DNA of 64,000 nucleotides from Stenopsyche tienmushanensis (Eukaryota; Arthropoda; Insecta; Trichoptera; Stenopsychidae): positions 496,001 through 560,000 of the forward strand of contig WACJ01000127.1 in assembly GCA_008973525.1 (NCBI GenBank). The letters run 5' to 3'. Shown here in pieces: positions 45,549 through 56,330 of the stretch; the first letter of the stretch is position 1, and every line of letters starts with the position of its first letter. The notes beneath the pieces are model-generated. The model was not told the DNA's origin. It saw nothing but the letters and a program-made list of their open reading frames with translations, and did no database searches. Made by a program: the position numbers and the translations under genes.

Positions 45549-45672
45549 ATTTTTTTTATGCGCATTCGCATAAAAAAAGCTATATGCTCTATAGAAAAAT
45601 GAGGGATAGGTTCCATTATTTTTGAATACCGCATAACTTCAAAATCGCATAAAAACAGACGCAAGTGTACAT
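45549..45672. repeat. P1 terminal fragment (P1c) nested inside P2
   Basis: TTTTTATGCGCATTCGCATA AAAA (a palindrome) is followed by TCTATAGAAAAATGAGGGAT AGGTTCC and CGCATAACTTCAAAATCGCA TAAAAACAGACGCAAGTGTA C. It equals about 120 bases of one P1 end. It interrupts the P2 sequence, so it arrived after P2. Confidence 0.65.
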
Positions 45673-45693
45673 CATTTTAAAGTATTATTGATA

Positions 45694-46230
45694 CTGGACT
45701 ATGCACCAGGGCATCCGCTTGATTTAAAACATCCTAATTTTATATTATTTTTACCGCCAAACATTATGTCTATAATCCAGAGCTGCAGCCGAAGTAGTCT
45801 CTGAAGAAAATGTTTTACCATCAATAGAAGATAAATACCAAAGGACAATAAACATTTTTCGTTGAATGAAGACGAATTTATCGAAATAATAAATTAATCT
45901 GCCACAGTTAATGACTCAGAAAGCAGTTGCATTGAAATAGTTGCAGTTGAAATGTTTCACATAAAAAAATTAATGAAGTCATAGAATTGGTATAAAATTA
46001 TATTTTTTTAAATGCAAAATGATCCTATAATAGAAAGAAGTTTAAAATTCAAGAAAGGATTGCAATAGATTTTGGAATCTTACAATGAAATACCTAAAAG
46101 ATGTAAACGCTAAAAGCAGACAATCGCGTATTACCGAATTTTTGTAGACTAAAACCAGAAATACTCCAGAGTTTTCTGATGATGGAAATCCGCAATAGAT
46201 CTCGAAAAAGAATTCGAAAAAAAACTTTTT
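45694..46230 (+). pseudogene. pogo/Tigger transposase (P2), broken
   Basis: From 45694 the frame reads LDYAPGHPLDLKHPNFILFL then PPNIMSIIQS. D-x-A-P-G-H-P carries the second catalytic Asp of the pogo DDE domain, and FLPPN-x-x-S-x-I-Q is the block just before the third. After stops, LNEDEFIEI, SLKFKKGLQ and LESYNEIPKRCKR are readable, fitting the C-terminal tail. The first part of the protein is missing or unreadable, and at least four stops or shifts occur. Confidence 0.7.
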
Positions 46231-46319
46231 GGAACGCAACCTCTAATATTGTATGAACTTCACACCTTGTATAACACGGATTTGGACGGAACCATATAAC
46301 CGTGTTATACGAGACCCGA

Positions 46320-48343
46320 GCGTATATATATTTCCTGAAAGGTTATTGAATTACAGGTTTTTTATTGCATATGATCTTTGAAAATCACTTGAATCTTGAT
46401 CACTTGGCCAGTAACAAAAAAATCAGAATGTCTACTCCATTCACCTTTTTTATCAGAAATCAAAACCACAATTATCATTTATTTGTGGTACTTTGAAAGT
46501 CTATTACAAATGATTATTTTACGATTCCGGTTATATTTGAATGACGATTAAAAAGAGATATATAAACACGTTATATAGATCACATTCTGATATATCGGAC
46601 ATGAAGATCTGTCCATGATCACGGACGTACTGTGTATCATAAACTATGACTATTATCATGCACGATCATGTGCAAAAATGTTGATATTTTGATTAAGATT
46701 GACGGATTTAATTCCGGCGGATGGTCTAGAAGTCATTGAGCCCAACAATAATATTCACAGTGTAAATTGCATTTTTGCACGGAAATGGCGTGCAAATTAG
46801 AAGCCTAAAAAGGACAAGGACGCGATTACACGTAGGACGAACGCTCATGAATTATGCAATTTAATTAAAGCTTGACGCATGCCAGTTATGCAGCCAGGAA
46901 ACCTTTTTTAAAGCATATTTTTAGATTATCCCTTGCGAGAGCACTGTAAGCCCGGCTCGTATATTCATGAAAAAAGATGAGCGGGCAAAGTAACGAGAGA
47001 CATGCCGAAGCCGTACAAGGGGTTGGTCCGTGTAAGGGTTGTTCCGAGGTTTCGCGGCTCTGTCCCCGCAAGGATAACACCAGGACGAGCCGTGTAGTAT
47101 GGAATTGCGAACATACACCGCGTGTGAGTACACCGGCGACCAAATGTCAAGAGCGTACTTAAAACGAGAACTGTTCCCGATGTCCAACTAACTGACGCAG
47201 TACACGAACGATGCCATCGTCGACATTTACAACCGGGTTGCGTGTTTGCTACTCTCTTTTTATTATTTTTGAAGCGCGTCAAAAACAAGCGGAGGCCGCA
47301 TTATTTTCATACGGCGGGGGTTTATTCATGCGGAGTGCATCGATGCAACTGCATCGTTTAACAATGCAAGGCTGAAGGTGCGAATCGCAATTAACGCAGA
47401 GATTCCTGCTAAGTTCACGAACGGTGGGTGCACGTGTTGAAGAAGGCCGAATGGTAATAGATCCCTGTGTATAGTGTTAAAAGTAGCTTTGCGCAGTAAA
47501 AATAGAAAATGAGGGAAAAAATAATTGCTTGCATTTAAAAACGGGCAGCCACCCTTGGCCATGAACATAAAAATTGGATAAACGGCTGCCGACCTTCATC
47601 CTTAGAAACACCGGTACGTAATAAATGAATGCAACACGATCAACCCTCTTTATTTTCGTCCGCAAACAAAACTTATTTTTTTACGGAAATTCGCCCGAAA
47701 TCCTTGATCTTGACCCGCGTTATTTCCATAGAGGGTTGCTTTTAAAAATAAAAATAAAACAATTGTGACGGAAATAGCAACGGCGAGCGTGACGAAAAAG
47801 TCGTATGCAAACAACAATTAAAGCAACTTTTTTAATCATCCGCCATTACGTATTTATTTTGAGCTAGCTCTTTCGTGTTGCTGACATTTTAAATACTTTC
47901 CCGCATTTAACATTATTTTTCTACTCACACCCCATAAAAACGAGCATTTTAGCATACGTGCAGTTTGTTTCCGAGTCGAGCTTTGCAGCTGAAAGGTTAA
48001 TAATAATGCCCGCGCGCACAACATAAATAAAATAAAGGAGTTCTCCATAAAATTTCATATACCAAGAGTCAAAGTATTAAATGGAATTTAAAAAAACACC
48101 ATAAAGCCGATGGTCTTGCGTTCTAGCATCAAGTATTGTCGACCAAAGTGAATATTATTAAAAAATGCAGCCATTTTAATTTATACTTAATCAACCTTAA
48201 AGAATTCAGACACAAAGCTTACAGCAACATTGATAAGTTTAAGCGAACAATGTAGTATTAAATCCTTTCCAATATCGAATGTAGGCGATCTCCATGGGAT
48301 TTTTCCACAATCTGAATTCAAGACAAAAATCCAAGATTTAAGC
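46320..48343. other. noncoding, no feature recognised
   Basis: A GC-richer patch at about 46980-47160 gives several overlapping open frames on both strands without any motif. Nothing else supported. Confidence 0.4.
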
Positions 48344-48585
48344 CCTGTTCTATTATTTGCAGAATTTCTTAAATGGAAAAAAATACGAAGAAGTGAATAA
48401 ACTATCGAAAATTTATTTTCATCTAAACATGCTAAATTTTAAAGAGGATATTGATAAGATACCAGTAAAAGAGGAGAAAGTTAACACTAATAATGGTGAA
48501 TATGTAATAGAATAATTTTGCTTTGTTATATTGTTAAGGCTACAAAATGTTTGAAATCGGCAATTGTTTATGACTCAACCTAATA
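48344..48585 (+). mobile_element. mariner M2b, 3' fragment
   Basis: Protein pieces FLNGKK, HAKF-like and KEEKVNTNNGEYVIE, ending at a stop at 48512-48514, correspond to M2a. The 3' repeat CGGCAATTGTTTATGACTCA ACCTAATA is identical to that of M2a. The 5' end is not present, and sequence upstream of 48344 has no counterpart at 14554. Confidence 0.7.
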
Positions 48586-48672
48586 TACAAATAAAACTTG
48601 AGTAGAGGAGAAAGCTCTTAGTTTCATAATCAGGTTTTTTCTATAAGGGTTGTATAAGTTTGGGAATCACTA
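48586..48672 (+). mobile_element. hAT relic 3' end (second locus)
   Basis: AAAACTTGAGTAGAGGAGAA matches 15079-15098 just past M2a. Then a jump of about 415 bases relative to the first locus leads to ATAATCAGGTTTTTTCTATA AGGG and the hAT end GTTTGGGAATCAC. The hAT C-terminal coding part is therefore missing here. Confidence 0.6.
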
Positions 48673-48811
48673 ATCTATATAATCATAGTGACTGCAGGAT
48701 TCTTCAATATTAGCATGATCTACTATTTTTATTATAAACACTCAACCAGGAGTCATCTGGACCTCAGTTTTTTTCCCAGGAATTTTTAAATCTACAGTAA
48801 AGTTCTTAACC
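48673..48811 (+). repeat. dispersed repeat S, copy 10 (joined to R)
   Basis: CTATATAATCATAGTGACTG CAGGATTC, then AGCATGATCTACTATTTTTA and ACTCAACCAGGAGTCAT, as in copy 4 at 15589, with deletions. It joins R through GTTCTTAACCCTTAAAGAGA. Confidence 0.6.
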
Positions 48812-49165
48812 CTTAAAGAGATAAGATACACAGTTGTATCCAAATTCCAGTGATTCAGTAAGAGCATTCTTACACGTTGAACTTGTAAAAAGACAGAGAC
48901 GGATAGAGTATCTTGCGTACATCGTACGATTGTATAGATCGTTAACCCAAATTTATCGACTAATAATGGAATTTGAATGATATAATGAATCGATTTCAAG
49001 TGTATTATTTATGTTTACGAAAAGAAATTACTGAATACTGTGTTCTATTGATAGTGTTTGTTTATTTATGTACAAGCTTCATATACACTGCGACGGTCCT
49101 GACAGATAAGTGGATTTGTACGGATGATAAATGGCGAATATATAAATATAGCATCTAAGTTAAAC
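48812..49165 (+). repeat. dispersed repeat R, copy 3 (full)
   Basis: Carries AAAGAGATAAGATACACAGT, GAGACGGATAGAGTATCTTG CG, ATCGTTAACCCAAATTTATC GACTAATAATGG, TTATGTACAAGCTTCATATA and GCGACGGTCCTGACAGATAA, ending AGCATCTAAGTT. It keeps the central block lost in copy 2. Confidence 0.65.
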
Positions 49166-50029
49166 CACTCTACCACCGACACTTGGTCCGATTCAAACGC
49201 AATATTCAGACAATAATGATATCGAAAGCTAACAAATTAAATCCTTTTTATGCGACATAAAAAATACTCAATTCGCTATAATTCATACGGAAGGTGCGTA
49301 TTTATTCGCCCATTTTCCCCCAAACTCTATTAATATCCATAAAAACAGCCTTGGAATAAAATCCAATTGAATATATAAAACAAATTGGGATAGGCCGCAC
49401 CCATATGGGGAAAAAAGCCACAAAGAATGCGACACGTAACGCATTAACAAGAGTGGAAAACGAACACAACTGCTTACATGTTTTCAAAGCCGAAAGATCA
49501 AATTGATGGCGTATCAATTTGCAGAAATTTGCTAGAAAAGTCTAAATTGGGTCCTAAACGCATTCAATGTCATTTCGAATGCAAAACACCGCCAATCTGT
49601 CGAGAGCACGTGAATGGAGCGAATTTATCAGGCAATAAAAGTATATGAATGAAAAGTAATTTCCGGTCGATGTAAAATTTAATGGCGCTATTCAATGAGA
49701 CGTGGGCGCGTAAATGCATTTGTAAGTCTTTCGCATTGAAAGAAAAATACTGTGATGCTCGAATTTTGGCACAGGAATCCTGCGATTAGCATAAGCTCTG
49801 AGACTGACGCGATTTAAAGGCTCGTGATATTATTCCCAGCCAGGATCTTCATTCAGGATCTTCGAATGAACATTGACGAACGGATGAGGGAAATTGAGAT
49901 CATCGACTTTAGCAAATTTATCTCGGAGTCGTTCCCACGGAAACACAAACGACAAATGATCGATAGACGACGCGGATAGACTTCTATTTATATCAGACAA
50001 ACGTCTCTTTAATATCTAATATCATTTTT
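49166..50029. other. noncoding, no feature recognised
   Basis: No repeat, transposon end or coding motif supported. Confidence 0.4.
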
Positions 50030-50170
50030 ACATACAATCACTCAGCGAGTCTTTCAGATGGCTTACCTTGAGAGATAATGAAAAACTATTGAAACGACCA
50101 TGTGGATTTTTCTAGAAAGAACTTGATCTGTTATTAGGTACATGGTGGAGAGCTGCCTCCTCTAAGTATT
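50030..50170 (+). repeat. dispersed repeat S, copy 11 (diverged)
   Basis: TACAATCACTCAGCGAGTCT, GAGATAATGAAAAACTATTG AAACGACC and GTACATGGTGGAGAGCTGCC TCCTCT follow the order of the S 3' half. Confidence 0.4.
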
Positions 50171-50317
50171 CGCCTTAACAGATCAATGAATTCAAAATAA
50201 TATAAAAGACAACGGAAGACTATCTATACTAGAATCTTTCGGCTATCTTCCGTATATAGTAGTTTGAATAACGACTTGGTTCTTTATTTTAAGCGAATTC
50301 AATTCCTGGTCTATCTA

Positions 50318-51150
50318 CAGTGCCGCTCAAAACTGTTCAAACGTTTTCCAAACGTTTCGTTTCGTTTTTTGTCGAATCGCACCCATTCAGACTTTAAAAT
50401 ATAGTATATCTATATTTGATAAAATATTAGTATGAGTTTTATTGAAAGAAAAAGTAAGACAAAAATATTTGAACAGTTTTGTGCACACAGGCTTCTCTGT
50501 CGATATTTACCAGCTAAACCTATCATTTTTTGACAATGATTCCTAGTTGTGTAAATTTAACGAAAACTGACAGAGCGCGTCTTCCATCAAGTGTTTAGGG
50601 TGGCGGACCAAATTGCAAATTGCGGCTCAAATTAAAGAATTTCTCCAAGTAGACGTCAGTCGAGTAACAGTTGCAGGGGGCAGTCAAGACTGCTGGTTGT
50701 CATTCTGGAAAGCGACTTGGAAGAAACAGTTCGATTTTATGGATTGGACAAAGAAATAATTATATTTCAACACGATGGAGACCTCAAGCACACTGCCCGT
50801 TCCGTCAAAGAGTTTAAAGAAGAATAATTGGGAATAATCCCTTGGTCTGGTTTCCGGACATAAATCCAATCGGAGTCAAATGTGTTCTAAACGTCTTCTT
50901 GTTTGCAAAGCTTTGGACTCGGTTCCAAAAGGAATGAGACAACATCGCCATGAAATAATGTCAGATGCCTAGTAGATTGCAAGCCGCAATTGACCCGACA
51001 AAGTACTGAACAAAACTGTTCAAATACTTTTTTTCTATTTTTTTGTCTTAATCTTTCTTTCAATGAAATCCTATCTATCTTTTAAAATCTGAATCGGTGT
51101 GATTCGACAAAAAACGAAGCGAAAAGAAACGTTTGGAAGCTTGCGTCAAA
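50318..51150 (+). mobile_element. Tc1-type element relic
   Basis: It begins TA|CAGTGCCGCTCAAAACTGTT, the CAGTG start typical of Tc1 ends. A long inner inverted repeat joins the two sides: AAACGTTTCGTTTCGTTTTT TGTCGAATCGCACC at about 50352-50386 and its inverse GTGTGATTCGACAAAAAACG AAGCG at about 51095-51121. The right extreme end has decayed, so its position is approximate. The remaining length of about 830 bases is roughly half of a complete Tc1. Confidence 0.75.
50600..50930 (+). pseudogene. Tc1 transposase, broken
   Basis: An N-terminal helix-turn-helix piece reads QIAAQIKEFLQVDVSRVTVA. It is fused at about 50678 to LLVVILESDLEETVRFYGLD then KEIIIFQHDGDLKHTARSVK, where FQxDxDxKHTA is the block with the second catalytic Asp of Tc1 transposases (the usual N of QQDND is changed). 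After a stop, IIPWSGF and DINPIGVK match the WPSQSPDLNPIE block with the final Glu read as Gly. The paired domain linker and first catalytic Asp are deleted. It is inactive. Confidence 0.8.
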
Positions 51151-52680
51151 AAATTATGTAAAACACAAGTCAAAAAACATACACGAGATGCTCAAATGCA
51201 TCTCAGAATCGCTCCTGTACATGCAATGATGTATCCCCGACTTAAAAATATCAATAAGAACGTTGGTACATTGGGATAGTTTCAAGCAATATTTAAATAT
51301 GAAAAAATAAATTGCGATAAAGCTAATAATATTGGACATCATTGTTTTGCGGTTTTATTATCAGCATATATGAAATCAAATTGGAATTGGATCCATAATT
51401 TAGATCAAAAGCCACGGAATTCAAGTGCCACCGGTGTTTCTGGCGACAATTTCATATAGCACGCATGACTATTTCTCTAACTGGATCGAGAACGGATACA
51501 TTTTTTGCGTTCTTGTAAAAGCATTTTTGCGTAAAATTTCGATTTGTCATATGAAGGTTTAAGTATATGCACGATGCGTAGTGCAGAATTTCTGAATTTG
51601 TGAGGGGAAAAAAATGGATCACAACAACGCTTATCGGGCCGGGCAAAAATTGATCGGAACAATGCGAATGTACCACACGATATTATTAGCACGGGCGATC
51701 GATAGTCCTGCGATAAAAGAACGGATGTGAAGACTCGACGAAGACAATTCTGATGGAAAGGTTCGCACGAAAAGATTTCGAGGGAACAATGTCGAGGACG
51801 TTGTTCAAAGTCTCGATAGTTATATTTTACCGTTGGCATCCGCGAACAATAGCACCTGAGATCGGAAGGGTAGTAGAACGTCGCTTCCTAAACAGAATAA
51901 TCTCTAATTTTATTTAATATACCGGGGGTATCGACCGCCCGGGTCCTGCTGAATACCTCCGAATTATTAATGTATGCGAAAATATTCCATTCTCCGGGCG
52001 CCATGAATAATACGAGTTAAATTATCCTTAAGGCGTCCCCGAAGTTTTGAGAAAAAGTCGGGGGGGTCGGATTACTTTCCAAGTCGAAAAGAGATTAGCG
52101 CTGAGAGCTATGCATTGCCTGTGAGATTCAGATGGAGCGTAACAGACTCTGAATTAATACAACAATGTGGCCTCTAAGTGCAGTTAGCGTACGACAGATT
52201 TGCCACGGTCTAATAATCCACTAGAGATATCTCACGACAGCTTCCTAGAATACTCGGATAACGATTGCGGCTGTGTGGAGCATTTCCGACAGATTGATCA
52301 CAATGCATCTCTCGGGGGAAAGCCGTCGATAAAAGCCTCCGCTCGATCTGCTACAATCTTGTAATTGCTCGTCTTTATACGTTGACCAGCTCGATGTCTA
52401 GAACCCATTTGGCTGCAATTTCTATCGATATTCCTTTAATTGGTATCACACGATTGCGCAACTATATTGCAATAATATATGCCTGACTGTGTCATCTGTG
52501 CTTCCGTGGGAACGTTCGAAGTCCACACAGGAAGATAGAAACCTGCTAGAATTAATAGTTTTATATAATACTTCTGTACTATCTAAATAATATGCCAAGC
52601 GACGAAGAATTTCATAGTTTGTTGGTGAATACAAAAAATGTGGTATAGTTTCATATTACAATACATTTTCAAAAATAATG
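51151..52680. other. noncoding, no feature recognised
   Basis: Overlapping minus-strand frames at 51452-51839 have no motif. A GC-rich patch near 51920-52080 is unexplained. Confidence 0.4.
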
Positions 52681-52930
52681 ATTCAATGCAGAAAATATCT
52701 ATAGAGTCTCAATTTCTAATAATCCGTCAATTTGTGCAGCATCCACTTTTCCAGCGTTTTCACCTTTCCCATTTGCAACGAGGTGATAAAAGACAGCCAT
52801 AACACTTACACTCAAATTACATGCGATATCTCGAACTGTTGTTTGTGGATTAGCCTAGCGCACCATGGCTCTCAAATGTTCTTCCTTTATAATGGCTTTG
52901 GGTCTTCCCCGAGACTCATATTACCGAAAC
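52681..52930 (-). pseudogene. mariner transposase N-terminal fragment (SETMAR-like family)
   Basis: The minus strand reads RGRPKAI (from GGAAGACCCAAAGCC), then KEEHLRAMV, NPQTTVRDIACNLSVSVMAV and FYHLVANGKGENAGKVDA. This is the second helix-turn-helix of mariner transposases of the SETMAR or cecropia type (GRPxxxDxxxLxxxxxxNPxxTxRExAxxLxVSxxTVxxHLxxxGKVxKLxKW). One internal stop lies after AMVR. The catalytic domain does not follow; after GKVDA the frame closes within 20 codons. No ends were found. Confidence 0.75.
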
Positions 52931-54613
52931 GAATTTTTCAAAACATAATCGAATTATTATAAAGCTAACCCACCCCTCTCTGAAAGCCTCGTTAATATTT
53001 CTACTTTGTTGTATTGTGACCCAATTTATATTAAAATAGTAGCTGATAATATTTCATATTAAATGATATTTAAAAATAATGAGAATTATATTCAATCACG
53101 TTCGACCTTTGACGAACTAAATTTCGGCAACTTGATATGTTACAGCCTAATAGTTTGGCCGTTTATTTCTAATATTGTATAGTATAAAAATTCAGTTTTA
53201 TAAATTCCAAACATGATCACTAGAGTTTAAGTCTGGGTTCTGAGAAGGAATGCTCAAGTGATTGGAGGCATTTTAAAGCAACCTTAAATTTTTAGCAATC
53301 TGTTTGTTTGGGGCTCGTTGACGAACTAAAAATACTATTTAAACTATTTAATAATTCAAAAGAAAGCTACTGTAAGTGTACGCAGACTTATTGAGGCTAG
53401 TGTAAACCAATTGACAACAAATATAATAATCGCCAGACTGTCGCTGCATCTCGTTGCAAGCAGAGATTAACTTCAATTACATATCATAATTGATTTTAAC
53501 TATATTGCGTTGAGAATATATGAACATTATCTTCAAATGAAATGTTACAATGCCAGATCTTTTAATATGAAATACAAAATGATCCCAATGAAATATTCAT
53601 TCGTTCATTCGTCATTGAATAACTTAAATATGTGATGACACAATTAAGGCAAATTTATAATTTACAAATTTGAATGACTCAACCTATTTTAGTCGAATAT
53701 TGAAATATTCCAGCTTTCAATGTACACTACGCAATTATTCTTCACAGGTTAATTTTTATTTGCAAAAGAATTTCGCATAAAATGTAAGTATTTCATATAA
53801 TGAAATTTTAACCCAATTTCTTGATTTATGAATCACATAAACAATACTAATTGAAACCAATCGCAAATACTGAACGAACGCAATTAATCACTGACAGATC
53901 TTAATGCAAGAAAGTTTTGATAAATGCATCAGTAATCTTCATAAATTCAATATGAAATCTATACAGATTAATTTTCAATATATTACCAATTAACATACAT
54001 TTGAACATTAAATTTGTATGGCATCTGGACTCGTGGCTTCATTGCGTGGAGCATTTTTGAGAACGAACTTTCTTAAAATCATCCCTAAATCTTTTTTCAT
54101 TTAGTAAGAAGCCACATTAAAAACATTCCAGTAACAAGATTGGCGGTGAAACCAGAAAAATAATCTGAGAATGTCTTTAGAGCCTCTTATTGGATGCAAA
54201 AAGTATTTTGATCAACAAAGATATAGAGCCCGATGAAGAAACCTCATTATACAGATGTGAGATCTGAAGTTTAAAAATTGATGTATTAAAAAGATTGGAA
54301 GCTTCTAGACATGGCTTTACAACCGTAAGCTTAAAGACTCACGGATTAAAAGTTTCCAACGAACGGATACTCCGTACGATGGAACAAAAACGAAAACCTC
54401 TTCTACTATTAAATCTCAGACATGTGATCCACGGGTCAAAATACGATCTTTCGATTTTGTGCAGCGATGAGAAAAATACTTTTATATATTAATATTCAAA
54501 ATATTTCTATGAGGTGTTTTAACGGTTAAAATCTTCCATCTTAAAATAAATCCCAAATACAACTATCTATTAAAAAAGAGTTTTGTATATTGTTATATAA
54601 AACAATGCGAATA
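52931..54613. other. noncoding, no clear feature
   Basis: At about 53670-53687, TTTGAATGACTCAACCTATT resembles the M2 mariner end but has no partner or transposase. A 65-codon frame at 54295-54492 has no motif. Confidence 0.4.
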
Positions 54614-54711
54614 TTAAGGCGCTTTCGCATACACAACGATATATCGTCGGTGGCACTTTATGCAAGTATTGTCAACGACAATATATCTCTGTCTAGCACT
54701 AAGAGGGTTAA
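54614..54711. mobile_element. 98-base TTAA-flanked MITE
   Basis: TTAA occurs at 54614-54617 and 54708-54711. Inward readings GGCGCTTTCGCATACACAAC GATATATCGTCGGTG and CCCTCTTAGTGCTAGACAGA GATATATTGTCGTTG share the GATATATYGTCGKTG block at equal distance from the ends. The interior ACGATATATCGTCG is a near-palindrome. A piggyBac-related non-autonomous element is inferred from the TTAA target. Confidence 0.45.
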
Positions 54712-54840
54712 TCAACAAGACGAATCTCTTGATTGAAAAACGTAGCACCTTAAGAATCGCTAACAAATTCTATGGCATATACAACGCCTGATAGAAAAAA
54801 CTGGTGAAAGAATCCTTAGAGCCGCAACTGATGGTGACTA

Positions 54841-54988
54841 CATCCATTTCATGTCATATGTCCGATATCATGATCCGCTGAGACAGATTGTATCAAGTTT
54901 GTTTAGGTAATGATTAGTTAATCAGTCTCCATAGCCGCTAGAGTGAGGTCATGTTTATCGCGTCTGTCGCCCATCGTGGATTTCGAAC
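54841..54988 (+). mobile_element. mariner 5' terminal fragment
   Basis: GACTACATCCATTTCATGTC ATATG, then CATAGCCGCTAGAGTGAGGT CATGTTTATCGCGTCTGTCG and CATCGTGGATTTCGAACAA match the 5' part of the mariner at 55252. It breaks off 16 codons or fewer into the transposase, where repeat X begins. Confidence 0.65.
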
Positions 54989-55250
54989 AATGGGACAATA
55001 ATGTCCATAATATAAAATATGGGCATGCAATTGAAAATGCATTGCGAATTGATATTAGATCATTCCGTAGAAAATAATGTATAAAATCTACATATGGTCG
55101 ACGACATTGTGACATGTCGTTGAAACATAAGCTCCACAAACCTTATAGAAGTATCTGTAATGAGAATGTGTACAACTATTCTTCAAATGTCATGAACAAA
55201 TCTGATTATTAACTTCGAAGCATTGAAAAGAAGTGGTACAAACAGGGAGA
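54988..55250 (+). repeat. repeat X, copy 2
   Basis: TGGGACAATAATGTCCATAA TATAAAATATGGGCATGCAA through TACAAACAGGGAGATTAC corresponds to 10955-11210 with few differences and a 6-base GTATCT insertion. On its left it abuts a truncated mariner 5' end, whereas copy 1 has unrelated sequence there. Confidence 0.7.
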
Positions 55251-55251
55251 T

Positions 55252-56330
55252 TACAAGATGATGCTACATCCATTTCATGTCATATGTACAATATTAAAAC
55301 ATTTTCCAAAGCCGCTAAAGTGAGGTAGTAGTGTTTATCGCATCTGTCGCGCATCATGGATTTCGAACAACGCGTTAGGATTGAATTTGTTATGAATTGC
55401 AAAAAAGTGCCAAAGAAGCTTATGAAATGATAAAATCGGTGTTTAGCGATATATAACGATTTAAAAACGGGAATAAGTCGGTTGAAAAAGTGCAACTGTC
55501 GGAATTTAAAAACAGACGAAAACATGCAAAAATTGTTCGCGCAAACAGACGAATAACTGTTCGAGAGCTTGCTGAAGAAGTTAACATCTCTAACATCAGT
55601 GCAAAGAATTTTAACCGATAATTTGCAAATGAGACGAGTGAGTGCAAAATTTGTTCGCAGACTTAACTGACAAACAGAAGGAAAATCGTGTTTTAGTTTG
55701 TACGGAATTGAAGGATTGTCTTCAAGCAGATCCGGACTTAATGGCCAAAATTGTAATTGGAGATGAAAGTTGGATCTATGTCTATGACCCTGAGACGAAA
55801 ATGCAAAGTTCCCAATGGAAAACCCCTAACTCCCCCCGCCCTAAAAAGGCACATCAGTCAAAGTCGAACATCAAGACCATGCTCATTGTTTTTATCGATA
55901 GTGAGGGCATAGTGCGATCAGAGTTCGTTTCAAGGGGAACAACTGTAAATTCAAAATTTTACAAAAGCGTAGTGCAACGTTAGCAAAACGATGTACGAAG
56001 AAAGTTACCAGAGAAATGGGTCAATGACTGGAAAAAAACTTCTTTGTGTGTCCACATCCACTTTATTCAGCAGATTTAGAGCCATGCGATTTCTCTTCCC
56101 AAAAATATAAACCGTGCTAAAAGGAAAACGTTTTGACACCATTCCTAACATTGAGATGGCCATGAAAGAGCAGCTGAACGCCCTTCCGAAAGAAGCCTTT
56201 CAAAAATGTTTCCAGTCATGGATTCAACGTTGGGATAAATGCATCTCTAGCCAAGGACAGTACTTTGAAAGAGATTAATTCCATTTCCATATAAATTCAA
56301 TACTTCGTAATAAAATTATTCACTATCATG
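55252..56330 (+). mobile_element. mariner-B, defective mariner copy 2
   Basis: Same family as 11211-12326. The 5' part includes GCTACATCCATTTCATGTCA TATG and AAGCCGCTAAAGTGAGGTAG. The 3' untranslated segment CGTAATAAAATTATTCACTAT ends near 56327, where similarity to mariner-A stops, so the 3' terminal repeat (GATTAGATCTCGTA in copy A) is lost. Without both ends it cannot be mobilised. Confidence 0.75.
55356..56278 (+). pseudogene. mariner transposase, broken (mariner-B)
   Basis: Starts MDFEQRVRIEFVMNCKK, then shifts frame. RRITVRELAEEVNISN (second HTH) follows. The longest intact part (55642-55983) reads LQADPDLMAKIVIGDESWIY (GDESW holds the first catalytic Asp), MQSSQWKTPNSPRPKKAHQS and SEGIVRSEFVSRGTTVNSKF. 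After VVQR come stops, then CPHPLYS-like and QLNALPKEAFQKCFQSWIQR WDKCIS, ending KRD. The region between DW at about 56030 and HPLYS lacks the HHDNAPCH motif, the same deletion as in mariner-A. Other breaks differ between the two copies. Confidence 0.85.

Larger units (their letters stand above)
45371..46319 (+). mobile_element. pogo/Tigger-type element P2
   Basis: The left end TCGGGTCTCGTATAATACGG (45371-45390) matches the right end read on the minus strand, TCGGGTCTCGTATAACACGG (46319-46300), at 19 of 20 positions. The transposase pieces inside are in the + direction. The family differs from P1 in its ends and protein. A P1 terminal fragment is nested at 45549-45672. Confidence 0.75.

Noticed and set aside
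46886..47288. Several overlapping minus-strand frames of 85-107 codons
   Set aside because: All three frames are open because the patch is GC-richer and poor in stop codons; no motif is visible in any frame.
47880..48060. Short minus-strand frame with basic residues (47854-48048)
   Set aside because: No domain, no splice sites and no repeat match.
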